The notes below the pieces were generated by a model that saw only the letters and a list, made by a program, of their open reading frames with translations, searched no databases and was not told the origin of the DNA. Below, in pieces: positions 43,528 to 50,647 of a DNA stretch of 64,000 nucleotides; positions within the stretch are counted from its first letter, which is position 1; each line of letters opens with the position of its first letter. The position numbers were made by a program, and so were the translations under genes. This DNA is from JACKAQ01 sp965227145 (GTDB lineage: Bacteria > Calditrichota > Calditrichia > RBG-13-44-9 > J075). The DNA lies in contig OZ245730.1 of the NCBI GenBank assembly GCA_965227145.1, positions 6,076,001 through 6,140,000 on the forward strand, given 5' to 3'.

Positions 43528-43562
43528 ACAAAAAGCCGCATTGAAAGATGCGGCTTTTTTTA
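43528..43562. terminator. bidirectional terminator closing the metal island and rpoZ
   Basis: AAAAGCCGCAT pairs with ATGCGGCTTTT around a six-base loop, with A and T runs on the sides. It lies between the convergent exported-protein and rpoZ genes and can stop both. Confidence 0.88.
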
Positions 43563-43582
43563 ATGTGCAAAAATGGTATCAG

Positions 43583-43882
43583 CTATTTGCGTGGTGAATC
43601 GTAGTGATATGCCAATTTTCCGGCATAAAAATCACGCATGGCAATCGTAATCGGGTTTTCTTCGGTTTCTGCCATTACTTTCGTTTCGGCTTCTTCCTGT
43701 TCCATCGCTAAAAAGTCATCATCAAAACCACCATCCAGTTCTTCCAGAATCTGGTGATCACGTTTTTTCTGATAATATTCTTCGTTAATTTGACGGCAAC
43801 GGCGGGCAATAACAATTGCCGCTTCGTACAAATCATCGGTTGTGTTCAGCATTGTGCCTAAATTTTGTGTTTTTGCAGGCAT
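43583..43882 (-). CDS. rpoZ: RNA polymerase omega subunit, with acidic insert
   Basis: A 99-residue protein matching RpoZ, the small subunit that helps fold and attach RNA polymerase beta prime. The conserved part is DDLYEAAIVIARRCRQINEE near the N-terminus and PITIAMRDFYAGKLAYH at the end. Between them is an acidic stretch of about 35 residues (EELDGGFDDDFLAMEQEEAE region) that is longer than in most RpoZ. The usual NRY-type N-terminal motif is not obvious. An AAAGGAG site precedes the ATG and a sigma70-like promoter lies 37 bases upstream. Confidence 0.8.
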   Translation of the reverse strand: MPAKTQNLGTMLNTTDDLYEAAIVIARRCRQINEEYYQKKRDHQILEELDGGFDDDFLAMEQEEAETKVMAETEENPITIAMRDFYAGKLAYHYDSPRK

Positions 43883-43918
43883 AAAACGATCTCCTTTTTA
43901 TACTAATTTCGAATCCTA

Positions 43919-43947
43919 AATATAAATCACACTCAAGCCGGTTTCAA
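43919..43947 (-). promoter_or_regulatory. sigma70-like promoter of rpoZ
   Basis: On the reverse strand TTGAAA (43942-43947) and TATATT (43919-43924) are separated by 17 bases, with a predicted start near 43912, about 30 bases before the ATG. Confidence 0.65.
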
Positions 43948-44020
43948 GCAATCTTTTTGGAACGATAAATAAATCGTCAAAAAACATGCTGAAATTAGGG
44001 AATGATTCGATAGAATGAAC

Positions 44021-44074
44021 AAAAAAAGAAACCGCACGAACCAGGGGGGATTTGGACATGCGGTTTCTTTTTGG
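44021..44074 (-). terminator. Rho-independent terminator of rpsT
   Basis: AAAGAAACCGCA pairs with TGCGGTTTCTTT around a 22-base loop that itself contains a CCA/TGG pair. On the reverse strand it is followed by seven T. It lies about 18 bases past the rpsT stop. Confidence 0.8.
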
Positions 44075-44091
44075 GTTGAGGAAGGAAAATT

Positions 44092-44346
44092 TTAGTTCAT
44101 CGCGTTGACAAAACGCATCAAGCGAGATTTTTTATTCGCTGCTCGATTTTTAGGAATAATTCCTTTTTGTGCCAATTTGTCGATGACGCCACAGGCATTA
44201 TCTAATGCGCCTGTTGCGGATTCCTTGTTTTCTGCTTCCAACACACTGCGCATAGCTGATTTCATACGAGATTTGTATGCACGATTTCGTTGTTCACGAA
44301 TTTCCGAGATCTGAATGCGCTTAATCGCTGATTTATGATGAGCCAT
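44092..44346 (-). CDS. rpsT: 30S ribosomal protein S20
   Basis: An 84-residue, strongly basic helical protein with the S20 signature MAHHKSAIKRIQISEIREQR at the N-terminus, followed by NRAYKSRMKSAMRSVL and ending in GIIPKNRAANKKSRLMRFVN. It binds 16S rRNA in the body of the small subunit. Length is normal. The gene is monocistronic, with a near-consensus promoter, a GAGG site before the ATG and a terminator right after the stop. Confidence 0.97.
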   Translation of the reverse strand: MAHHKSAIKRIQISEIREQRNRAYKSRMKSAMRSVLEAENKESATGALDNACGVIDKLAQKGIIPKNRAANKKSRLMRFVNAMN

Positions 44347-44388
44347 CTACGAAACTACCTCTTTTTTCAATATTTTTAGTCCGAAGTA

Positions 44389-44417
44389 AATTTAAATGAT
44401 GTTCGCTGATTTGTCAA
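44389..44417 (-). promoter_or_regulatory. sigma70 promoter of rpsT
   Basis: On the reverse strand a perfect TTGACA (44412-44417) and TAAATT (44389-44394) are separated by exactly 17 bases. The predicted start near 44381 is 35 bases from the rpsT ATG. Confidence 0.8.
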
Positions 44418-44448
44418 ATATAAAATCAAAAAATGTGAATTTTTTGCA

Positions 44449-45168
44449 TCAGTTAGTGTTAATGTTTAGCACTTTTTGTCCGTTTTGCTCAATCAATTGC
44501 CCGTTGCGGACTGCAAATACGCGATCAGCCAGCCCGATAACATCCCGACTGTGCGTGGCCATCACCATGTTTTTACCACGTTGGCGAACCAGTTTGTCCA
44601 ATAAATCGATAATTTTTTTCCCGGTTTCGAAATCGAGGTTACCGGTGGGCTCGTCCGCCAACAGCAGCAGCGGGTCGTGAACCAGCGCCCGGGCAATCGC
44701 CACGCGTTGCTGTTCGCCACCGGAAAGACGATCAGGAAAACTGTTGGCACGATCGCCCAAACCGACATCTTCGAGCAATTGCTGCACCCGGTTTTTGCCG
44801 GTTTCATCGGCGCGATCGTTCAGTTCCAGTGGCAAAAGCAGGTTCTCCGCGACAGTCAGTGTCGGGATCAAATTGAAAAACTGGAACACAAACCCGATAT
44901 TTCGCCGCCGGAACAGTGTGCGTTCCTGCTCCTTTTGCCGGGTGAGGTTGATGCCGTCGATGATGATTTCGCCGCTGTCCGGCAAATCGATGCCGCTGAG
45001 CAAGTTGAGCAAGGTGGATTTTCCCGAACCGCTGCGCCCTAACAGCACGATAATTTCGCCACGATGTATCCGCAAGTCCAGCGATTGCAACACGTTACGC
45101 GTTTGCTCGCCTTCCCGGAACGATTTGGAAAGGCTGTTAATCTGGATCAGCGATTGTGCGTTACTCAT
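44449..45168 (-). CDS. LolD/MacB-type ABC transporter ATPase
   Basis: A 239-residue ATPase of the group serving LolCDE, MacB and FtsEX exporters. Walker A is GRSGSGKSTLLNLL, signature DRLSGGEQQRVAIARAL, Walker B LLLADEPTGNLD, switch His MATHSRDV; the FVFQFFNLIPTLTVAENLLLP stretch is typical. The ATG at 45168 starts the conserved region (MSNAQSLIQI); the frame is open to 45228. No permease gene adjoins, so its partner is elsewhere, or the gene is a remnant of a split operon. It overlaps nothing; the MBL gene lies 90 bases upstream. Confidence 0.9.
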   Translation of the reverse strand: MSNAQSLIQINSLSKSFREGEQTRNVLQSLDLRIHRGEIIVLLGRSGSGKSTLLNLLSGIDLPDSGEIIIDGINLTRQKEQERTLFRRRNIGFVFQFFNLIPTLTVAENLLLPLELNDRADETGKNRVQQLLEDVGLGDRANSFPDRLSGGEQQRVAIARALVHDPLLLLADEPTGNLDFETGKKIIDLLDKLVRQRGKNMVMATHSRDVIGLADRVFAVRNGQLIEQNGQKVLNINTN

Positions 45169-45258
45169 CAATTTTGCCTGTTTTTGAAATTCAGCAAAGA
45201 ATATACAAACAACCGCTGCCGATGTCACAAAATTTCAAAAAATGCGTTTTGGCGATGC

Positions 45259-46146
45259 CTATTGTTCTTCGCGTTTGTGCCAGTAGCGCATTAGTCCGGC
45301 GACGCTCATCCATGCGGGATTTGCGGCATCGTATTGCGCGAGATGCGCTTTGCTTGCGCCGATATTCAGCAATTCCGCATTGGTAAAATCCATAAACGAT
45401 GGCGTAATATCCTGCGGCGATTCGCCCGCTTCCCAGTGCGGCTTGATCCAGTTTGCCCATTCCCAGATGCGCTCCTGCAACGCATCCAGATGATTGTCGA
45501 TATCGGTGATTTCGCCAAAATGGGTGAGCAGCATGCGTTTTATGTCCAGTGTTTTGATCAGCGCGATGGATTTTTCCCAATCTTCCAGATTGATATCCGG
45601 CGGCGGACAGGGCGGCTGCACCAGCACATTTTCGATGCAAACACCGGCGACATCTCCGGTGAACAATGTATCGCCAAGCTGCCAGGCGATGTGGTGAACG
45701 GCGTGACCGGGTGTGTACCAGGCAACAAATGTGTGATCGCCAACGGCAATTTTTTCACCGTGATCGACGACGCGGAGCTGCGCTTCGGGAATCGGCTGCA
45801 AATCGCCCCAGAGTCGATCCATATCATCGCCGTAAATGCGTTTGGCAGATGCGTATAATTTGGACGGATCCTGCATGTGCCGCTGCCCGAACGGGTGCAG
45901 ATAAATCGTCGCGCCTTCTTTTGCCATCGCCCACGCTGCTCCGGCGTGATCGAGATGAATGTGGGTGATAAAAACGTGCCGGATGTCACTCATTTTGTAG
46001 CCTTTCGACGCCACGGCTGCTTTTAATTGCGGAAAAGTAGAGTGCGGTCCGGTTTCCACCAGCACCGGTCCGGCGGATGTTTCCACCAGAAAAACGGCGA
46101 TCGCATGGGGTTGTTCAACGTAATTCATGTCAAAAATGTGAATCAT
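45259..46146 (-). CDS. metallo-beta-lactamase-fold hydrolase
   Basis: A 295-residue MBL-fold enzyme with the two-metal motif FITHIHLDHAGAAW, then the His in YTPGHAVHHIAW, the Asp in LFTGDVAG, and the late His in LLTHFGEI. This arrangement matches hydrolases such as lactonases and glyoxalase-II-like enzymes, but the substrate is not known. The ATG at 46146 has a GGAGCG site; the frame remains open to 46659, but that extension overlaps the divergent peptidase. It lies about 90 bases upstream of a LolD-like ATPase on the same strand. Confidence 0.9.
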   Translation of the reverse strand: MIHIFDMNYVEQPHAIAVFLVETSAGPVLVETGPHSTFPQLKAAVASKGYKMSDIRHVFITHIHLDHAGAAWAMAKEGATIYLHPFGQRHMQDPSKLYASAKRIYGDDMDRLWGDLQPIPEAQLRVVDHGEKIAVGDHTFVAWYTPGHAVHHIAWQLGDTLFTGDVAGVCIENVLVQPPCPPPDINLEDWEKSIALIKTLDIKRMLLTHFGEITDIDNHLDALQERIWEWANWIKPHWEAGESPQDITPSFMDFTNAELLNIGASKAHLAQYDAANPAWMSVAGLMRYWHKREEQ

Positions 46147-46242
46147 GTTTCGCTCCGGTTTTTGGGATTCATGTATTTTCGAAAGGTAACCGGGAAACGG
46201 TTCAAATTCAATAGTTTTGAAATTCACCAATGGGGATTCAGC

Positions 46243-46271
46243 TTGAATAAGTTGCCGGAATTGGTTAGATT
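46243..46271 (+). promoter_or_regulatory. sigma70-like promoter of the S9 peptidase
   Basis: TTGAAT (46243-46248), a 17-base spacer and TAGATT (46266-46271). The predicted start near 46278 is about 28 bases before the ATG. Confidence 0.5.
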
Positions 46272-46305
46272 TTTGTCCCAAAACAATAAAATTGATGGAG
46301 AAAGA

Positions 46306-48507
46306 ATGAGAAAATATTGGATAATCGGCCTGATTGCACTGTTGGGAGGAACCGTTATGGCGCAGAAAAAACCGCTGACGCTGGACGAAATTTTTGCGTC
46401 CGATCAGTTTGAGGGCAAAACCGTTACCGATGTGCAGTGGCTGCCGGACGGCAAAGCGTTCACGTTCACGCGGGTGAACAACGCCACCGGCGAAGTGGAT
46501 GTATATCGCCACACCGTTAGCAGCGGCAAAGAGGAACTGGTGCTCGATGGCGCCTCGCTGCAACTTGCCGGGCAAAAAGTAGCGATGAGCGCCTACCAGA
46601 CCACCGGGATGCAAAACACGCTGCTCATTACCGGAACAACCAAACAAATTTGGCGGCATTCTTACACCGCGCCGTATTATTTATATGATATCGGCAGCAA
46701 ATCGCTGCGCCCGCTCGCCAAAGGCGAAGCCGGTTTGCAAAACGTGATGCTCTCGCCGGACGGCAAATGGGTCGCATACGCAAAAGATAACAATTTATAT
46801 GTCGCAGATGTCGAAAGTGGCGAATCCAAACAACTCACTTCGGATGGCTCATTTAATATCCTAAATGGCGTATTTGATTGGGTTTACGAAGAAGAATTCG
46901 GGCGGGCGGATGCCTATCGCTGGTCGCCGGACAGCAAACAAATCGCTTTTTGGCGATTTGATCAAACCCGCGTAAATACCTTTTACATGCTCGATGAAAT
47001 GCCCCATTACAGCAAATTGATCGAGCTGAAATATCCCAAAGTTGGTGAGCAAAACGCCATCGTGGACATTCACGTGGTGGATGTTGCCGGCGGCAAATCT
47101 GTGAAAATGGATATCGGCGACAACGACGATATTTACATCCCGCGAATGGACTGGACGAACACCCAAAACGTGCTGGCCATCCAGCGATTGAACCGCAAAC
47201 AGAATCATCTGGAACTGCTGTTCGCGGATGTCACCACCGGAAAAACCCGGCTCATTTTGGAAGACAAAAACGAAGCGTGGGTGGATGTCACCGACGATTT
47301 TATTTTTCTCGCGGAAAAAGACCAGCTCGTTTTTACCTCCGAAAAAGATGGCTGGCGGCACATTTATTTGTCCGATTACACAGGCAACGAACTGACGCAA
47401 CTCACCAGCGGCAATTGGGAAGTGGGCAGCATCATCGGTGTGGATGAGCGCGATGGCTGGGTGTATTTTTACGGCAAAAAAGAATCGCCGGCGCACAACG
47501 ATATTTATCGGGTGAAGCTGAACGGCAAATCGTTGCAGCGCGTTTCGACGTATCTGGATGGTTGGCACACCGCCAATTTCTCGCCGGATTATCGCCACTT
47601 TGTGGCGTTCGCTTCCAACGTGCAAACGCCGACGCAGGTTTCCCTGCGCAAAGCGGATGGCAAAATGGTGCGCATGCTGGAGAAAAATGAGATCGCAGCG
47701 CTGGCGAATTACGACATCGTTTACCCGGAATATTTTAACATTACCACCAGCGATGGGGTGGAGTTGAGCGCAAATATGTTCAAGCCGTCCGATTTCGATC
47801 CGACCAAAAAATATCCCGTGATTGTTTACGGTTACGGCGGTCCGGGTTCGCAAATGGTCATCAATCGTTGGGGATTTGGGAGCCGTTCGTATCACTTTCA
47901 GCAGCGGGTGCTTTGGCACAATTTGATGCTGCAAAAGGGCTACATCGTGTTTACGGTGGATAATCGCGGCACCGGCGGACGCGGCAAAGCGTTCAAAAAT
48001 CTGGCGTATGGCGATCTCTCCAAATGGTCGGTGAACGATCAAATTGAGGGCGCAAAATATCTTGCCGGATTGCCGTTTGTCGATGCCGATCGCATCGGCT
48101 TTTGGGGCTGGAGCGGCGGCGGCTATTTGACGATGCTGATGCTCACGCGCGGCGCGGATTATTTCAAAACCGGCGTGGCGGTGGCGTCTGTCAGCGATTT
48201 CCGCAATTACGACACGATCTGGACGGAACGTTACATGGGCTTGCTCAGCGAAAACAAGGCAGGCTATGACGCCGCAAATACAAACACTTACGCCGATATG
48301 CTCAAAGGCAAATTGCTGGTTGTGCACGGTAGCGGTGATGATAATGTGCATCCCCAAAATACGCTGCAATTTGTGGATGAGCTGATCGCCAAAAACAAAC
48401 AATTTGATTTGATGATTTACCCGAACCGCAACCACCGCATCAGCGGCGGCAATACCTACCGACATTTATTTACGATGATCACGAATTATTTTCTGGAAAA
48501 TTTGTAA
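46306..48507 (+). CDS. S9 prolyl oligopeptidase-family dipeptidyl peptidase IV-like
   Basis: A 733-residue exported serine peptidase of the DPP-IV group that removes dipeptides ending in Pro or Ala from N-termini. The signal is MRKYWIIGLIALLGGTVMAQ. An eight-bladed propeller of about 430 residues carries the DPP-IV hallmark WVYEEEFGRADAYRWSPDS, whose Glu pair holds the substrate amino group. The alpha/beta-hydrolase domain has the nucleophile in FWGWSGGGYLTML (Ser near 602), Asp in HGSGDDNVHPQN (near 677) and His in YPNRNHRISGGN (near 709). The ATG at 46306 has a GGAGAAAG purine stretch before it; the frame is open from 46027 but overlaps the divergent MBL gene. Confidence 0.95.
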   Translation: MRKYWIIGLIALLGGTVMAQKKPLTLDEIFASDQFEGKTVTDVQWLPDGKAFTFTRVNNATGEVDVYRHTVSSGKEELVLDGASLQLAGQKVAMSAYQTTGMQNTLLITGTTKQIWRHSYTAPYYLYDIGSKSLRPLAKGEAGLQNVMLSPDGKWVAYAKDNNLYVADVESGESKQLTSDGSFNILNGVFDWVYEEEFGRADAYRWSPDSKQIAFWRFDQTRVNTFYMLDEMPHYSKLIELKYPKVGEQNAIVDIHVVDVAGGKSVKMDIGDNDDIYIPRMDWTNTQNVLAIQRLNRKQNHLELLFADVTTGKTRLILEDKNEAWVDVTDDFIFLAEKDQLVFTSEKDGWRHIYLSDYTGNELTQLTSGNWEVGSIIGVDERDGWVYFYGKKESPAHNDIYRVKLNGKSLQRVSTYLDGWHTANFSPDYRHFVAFASNVQTPTQVSLRKADGKMVRMLEKNEIAALANYDIVYPEYFNITTSDGVELSANMFKPSDFDPTKKYPVIVYGYGGPGSQMVINRWGFGSRSYHFQQRVLWHNLMLQKGYIVFTVDNRGTGGRGKAFKNLAYGDLSKWSVNDQIEGAKYLAGLPFVDADRIGFWGWSGGGYLTMLMLTRGADYFKTGVAVASVSDFRNYDTIWTERYMGLLSENKAGYDAANTNTYADMLKGKLLVVHGSGDDNVHPQNTLQFVDELIAKNKQFDLMIYPNRNHRISGGNTYRHLFTMITNYFLENL

Positions 48508-48512
48508 AAAAT

Positions 48513-48546
48513 GCAAAGGGGCGGCAAGTTGCTGCCCCTTTTTTTA
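48513..48546. terminator. terminator between convergent peptidase genes
   Basis: AAGGGGC pairs with GCCCCTT around an inner GCAA/TTGC stem, followed by seven T on the plus strand. It lies just after the S9 peptidase stop and overlaps the end of the VanX-type gene by a few bases. Confidence 0.78.
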
Positions 48547-49302
48547 TCTCACCACAAAATCAAAATAAGTATCGGGGAACGGTTCATCTTTTAGGGTAAA
48601 ATGCCACCACTCTTTCGAATAGTTGCGGAAGCCGTATTTTTCCATCAGCGATTTGAGCAGCAGGCGATTGGCGCGTTGTTGACCGCCGATTTCCGGGTTG
48701 GCGGTGTGCGACAGCGGATCGAAACAATCCCAGTTGGTGCCCATATCCAGCCCGTTGTCCGGGAAGCGCTGCGCTTTTTCGGCGCGACAGTCGCAAAGGG
48801 AATCGCCGGGCGAATACTCCGGCTGTGCGGCTGGCGGCATTGCGACAATCGTCAAATCCACCGTGCTGCCGCGACTGTGCCCGGATTGGCTGGCGATGTA
48901 GCCATCGCGAAACAGCCGCCGCTTTTCCACATCCGGGTAAAATTCCGTTTTCATCAAAGTATCATCCAGCGCTTTTGCCCAGCGCACGAAGTGATCCACC
49001 GCACGCTGTGGGCGATAGCCATCGTAAATTTTCAGCGATAATCCCAGCGACATCAGCTCGATCTGCACATTTCTCAGCGCATCCGCCGCTTCGATAGTCA
49101 GATAACATTTGGGCGCTTCGTAACCGTCGATGGGCGTTCCGGTAAAATTATGCGGTGTGGCGTAACGGATTTCCAGCAGCACATACGGCACCACTTCGGT
49201 GACGTCCACAAACGTATCGGGGATGTTCTCACCACGATCGTCTGCCGCGAAAATGGCGCAAAAAAGCCCGCTCATTACTGTAAAAATGGTGATGAATTTC
49301 AT
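48544..49302 (-). CDS. exported VanX-type D-Ala-D-Ala dipeptidase
   Basis: A 252-residue zinc metallopeptidase of family M15D. A signal peptide (MKFITIFTVMSGLFCAIFA) points to the periplasm. Residues of the Zn site and catalysis are in SQSGHSRGSTVDLTI (SGHSxGxxxD, near 142-150) and KEWWHFTL (EWWH, near 229-232). A Cys-rich insertion SLCDCRAEKAQRF is unusual among the short cytoplasmic VanX enzymes. Non-resistance relatives (DdpX/PcgL-like) recycle D-Ala-D-Ala from the wall, the likely role here, as no vanHA genes are nearby. The ATG at 49302 follows a purine-rich GGAGAAA. Confidence 0.92.
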   Translation of the reverse strand: MKFITIFTVMSGLFCAIFAADDRGENIPDTFVDVTEVVPYVLLEIRYATPHNFTGTPIDGYEAPKCYLTIEAADALRNVQIELMSLGLSLKIYDGYRPQRAVDHFVRWAKALDDTLMKTEFYPDVEKRRLFRDGYIASQSGHSRGSTVDLTIVAMPPAAQPEYSPGDSLCDCRAEKAQRFPDNGLDMGTNWDCFDPLSHTANPEIGGQQRANRLLLKSLMEKYGFRNYSKEWWHFTLKDEPFPDTYFDFVVR

Positions 49303-49374
49303 TCGTTTTTCTCCAAAAAGCCGGAACTGCAAAATTGAATTGAATTTGAATTTAGTGCATTTTGGGGATAAATG

Positions 49375-49405
49375 CAAAAAGGCACGGGGTTACCGTGCCT
49401 TTTTG
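49375..49405 (-). terminator. Rho-independent terminator after the DUF4097-like gene
   Basis: GGCACGG (49381-49387) pairs with CCGTGCC (49393-49399) around a five-base loop, with five A and five T on the flanks. On the reverse strand it follows the DUF4097-like gene by about 24 bases. Confidence 0.85.
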
Positions 49406-49428
49406 GAAAGTTGATAAAAAACAATTGT

Positions 49429-50400
49429 TTACATCCGGCGAATTTTCACTTTTCCACTCGATGTGCGCAGCGAAATCAGCGGTCCGCCGCCGTTGATTTT
49501 GCCATTCACATAGCGGCGTTCTTCCTCGCCATCGATATCGAAATCGCTGACAATCCGGTCAGCCCGCGCTTCGATATCAATATTAATATCGTTATCCAAA
49601 TAAACGGTGATGCTGCCACCGCTGGTTGCCAGCCGGCAATCGCCGCGCGGCTGTTGCGAGAGATATGCTTCCACAGAACCGCCGCTGGTTTTGGCGTCGA
49701 TATTGCCCATTACTTCTTCAACTTTGATGCTGCCGCCGGAAGTTTTGGCGTAAACGTTGCCGTTGGCTTTGTCGATACGAATGCTGCCGCCGGAGGTTTT
49801 GGCGTCCACATTGCCTTCAACGTGCCCGATATTGATGCTGCCACCGCTGGTTTCGATGTCCGCATCGCCAACGCAGCCATCCAGAGAAATGCTGCCGCCG
49901 CTGGTTTCGCCAAAAACGGGACCTTTGATATCGCCGAAATTCAGGCTGCCGCCGGAGGTGTGGGCGCGCACTTCGCCTTCCAAATCACCAACGTCGATGC
50001 TGCCGCCGCCGGTGTGCAAATCCACATTGTATTGTTGCGGAACGGTAATCACGTATTCCACCCGCATGTTGCCCCAATTATCCCAGCTGCCGCGATGTTT
50101 TTTCCATGCTTTTACTCTCACATCTTTGCCGTCTTTTTCGACGGTAACTTCGAGTAAATCTTCAATTTTGTCTGAATTATCGCTAAACCAGCCGCGTTTT
50201 TCGGCATACAATTTGACGTCAACGCGGTTGCCGCTTCCCGTGCGGACTTCGATGGAACCGAGGTCGCTTTCCACAAACAGCGTTCCGCCGGACGAAACGT
50301 CAAAACTTTTATCCACAATGGTATCGGCAACGGCCATTACCGTGATCGCCATCAGGCATAAAATTGCCCAACGGAAGGATTTCGTTAGCCTGTTTTCCAT
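49429..50400 (-). CDS. exported DUF4097-type beta-helix protein
   Basis: A 323-residue secreted protein. After the signal (FRWAILCLMAITVMAVA) comes a strand-rich domain that changes into about seven tandem turns of the form TSGGSIxVxxVxGxIDAK, each roughly 18-20 residues, as in DUF4097/DUF2807 right-handed beta-solenoids. The mature protein is thought to be extracytoplasmic and scaffold-like; its exact role is unknown. The ATG at 50400 has a GGGAG site eight bases upstream; an in-frame ATG at 50415 is also possible. The protein ends in the basic KIRRM. Confidence 0.85.
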   Translation of the reverse strand: MENRLTKSFRWAILCLMAITVMAVADTIVDKSFDVSSGGTLFVESDLGSIEVRTGSGNRVDVKLYAEKRGWFSDNSDKIEDLLEVTVEKDGKDVRVKAWKKHRGSWDNWGNMRVEYVITVPQQYNVDLHTGGGSIDVGDLEGEVRAHTSGGSLNFGDIKGPVFGETSGGSISLDGCVGDADIETSGGSINIGHVEGNVDAKTSGGSIRIDKANGNVYAKTSGGSIKVEEVMGNIDAKTSGGSVEAYLSQQPRGDCRLATSGGSITVYLDNDINIDIEARADRIVSDFDIDGEEERRYVNGKINGGGPLISLRTSSGKVKIRRM

Positions 50401-50647
50401 AATTTTGTCTCCCATTTTGTTTTATGAAAAAGGTATTTCGATACGTTTTTGCGGTTGAACAGACAACCGTTTGTTCAGTAAAACGCTTTGTATATACCGT
50501 AATAGCTTCGAAAATGTTTTTCTTTTTTAGAAAAAATCTTCGTATTTTGGTGTTGCAGGTCATCTCGCATCGTTAGCAAATCGTTATTCTACAGGCGAAG
50601 GAATTGAATGATCAACGAAATACTGCCAAACTGGAACAGGAGAGGCT

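Noticed and set aside
46147..46659. An N-terminal extension of the MBL hydrolase
   Set aside because: It has no similarity to the family and overlaps the peptidase start and promoter; a ribosome site precedes 46146.
46861..48465. A 534-codon open frame opposite the S9 peptidase
   Set aside because: It is an antisense shadow of a gene with firm catalytic motifs; the composition is His/Ile/Arg-rich as expected for a reversed frame.
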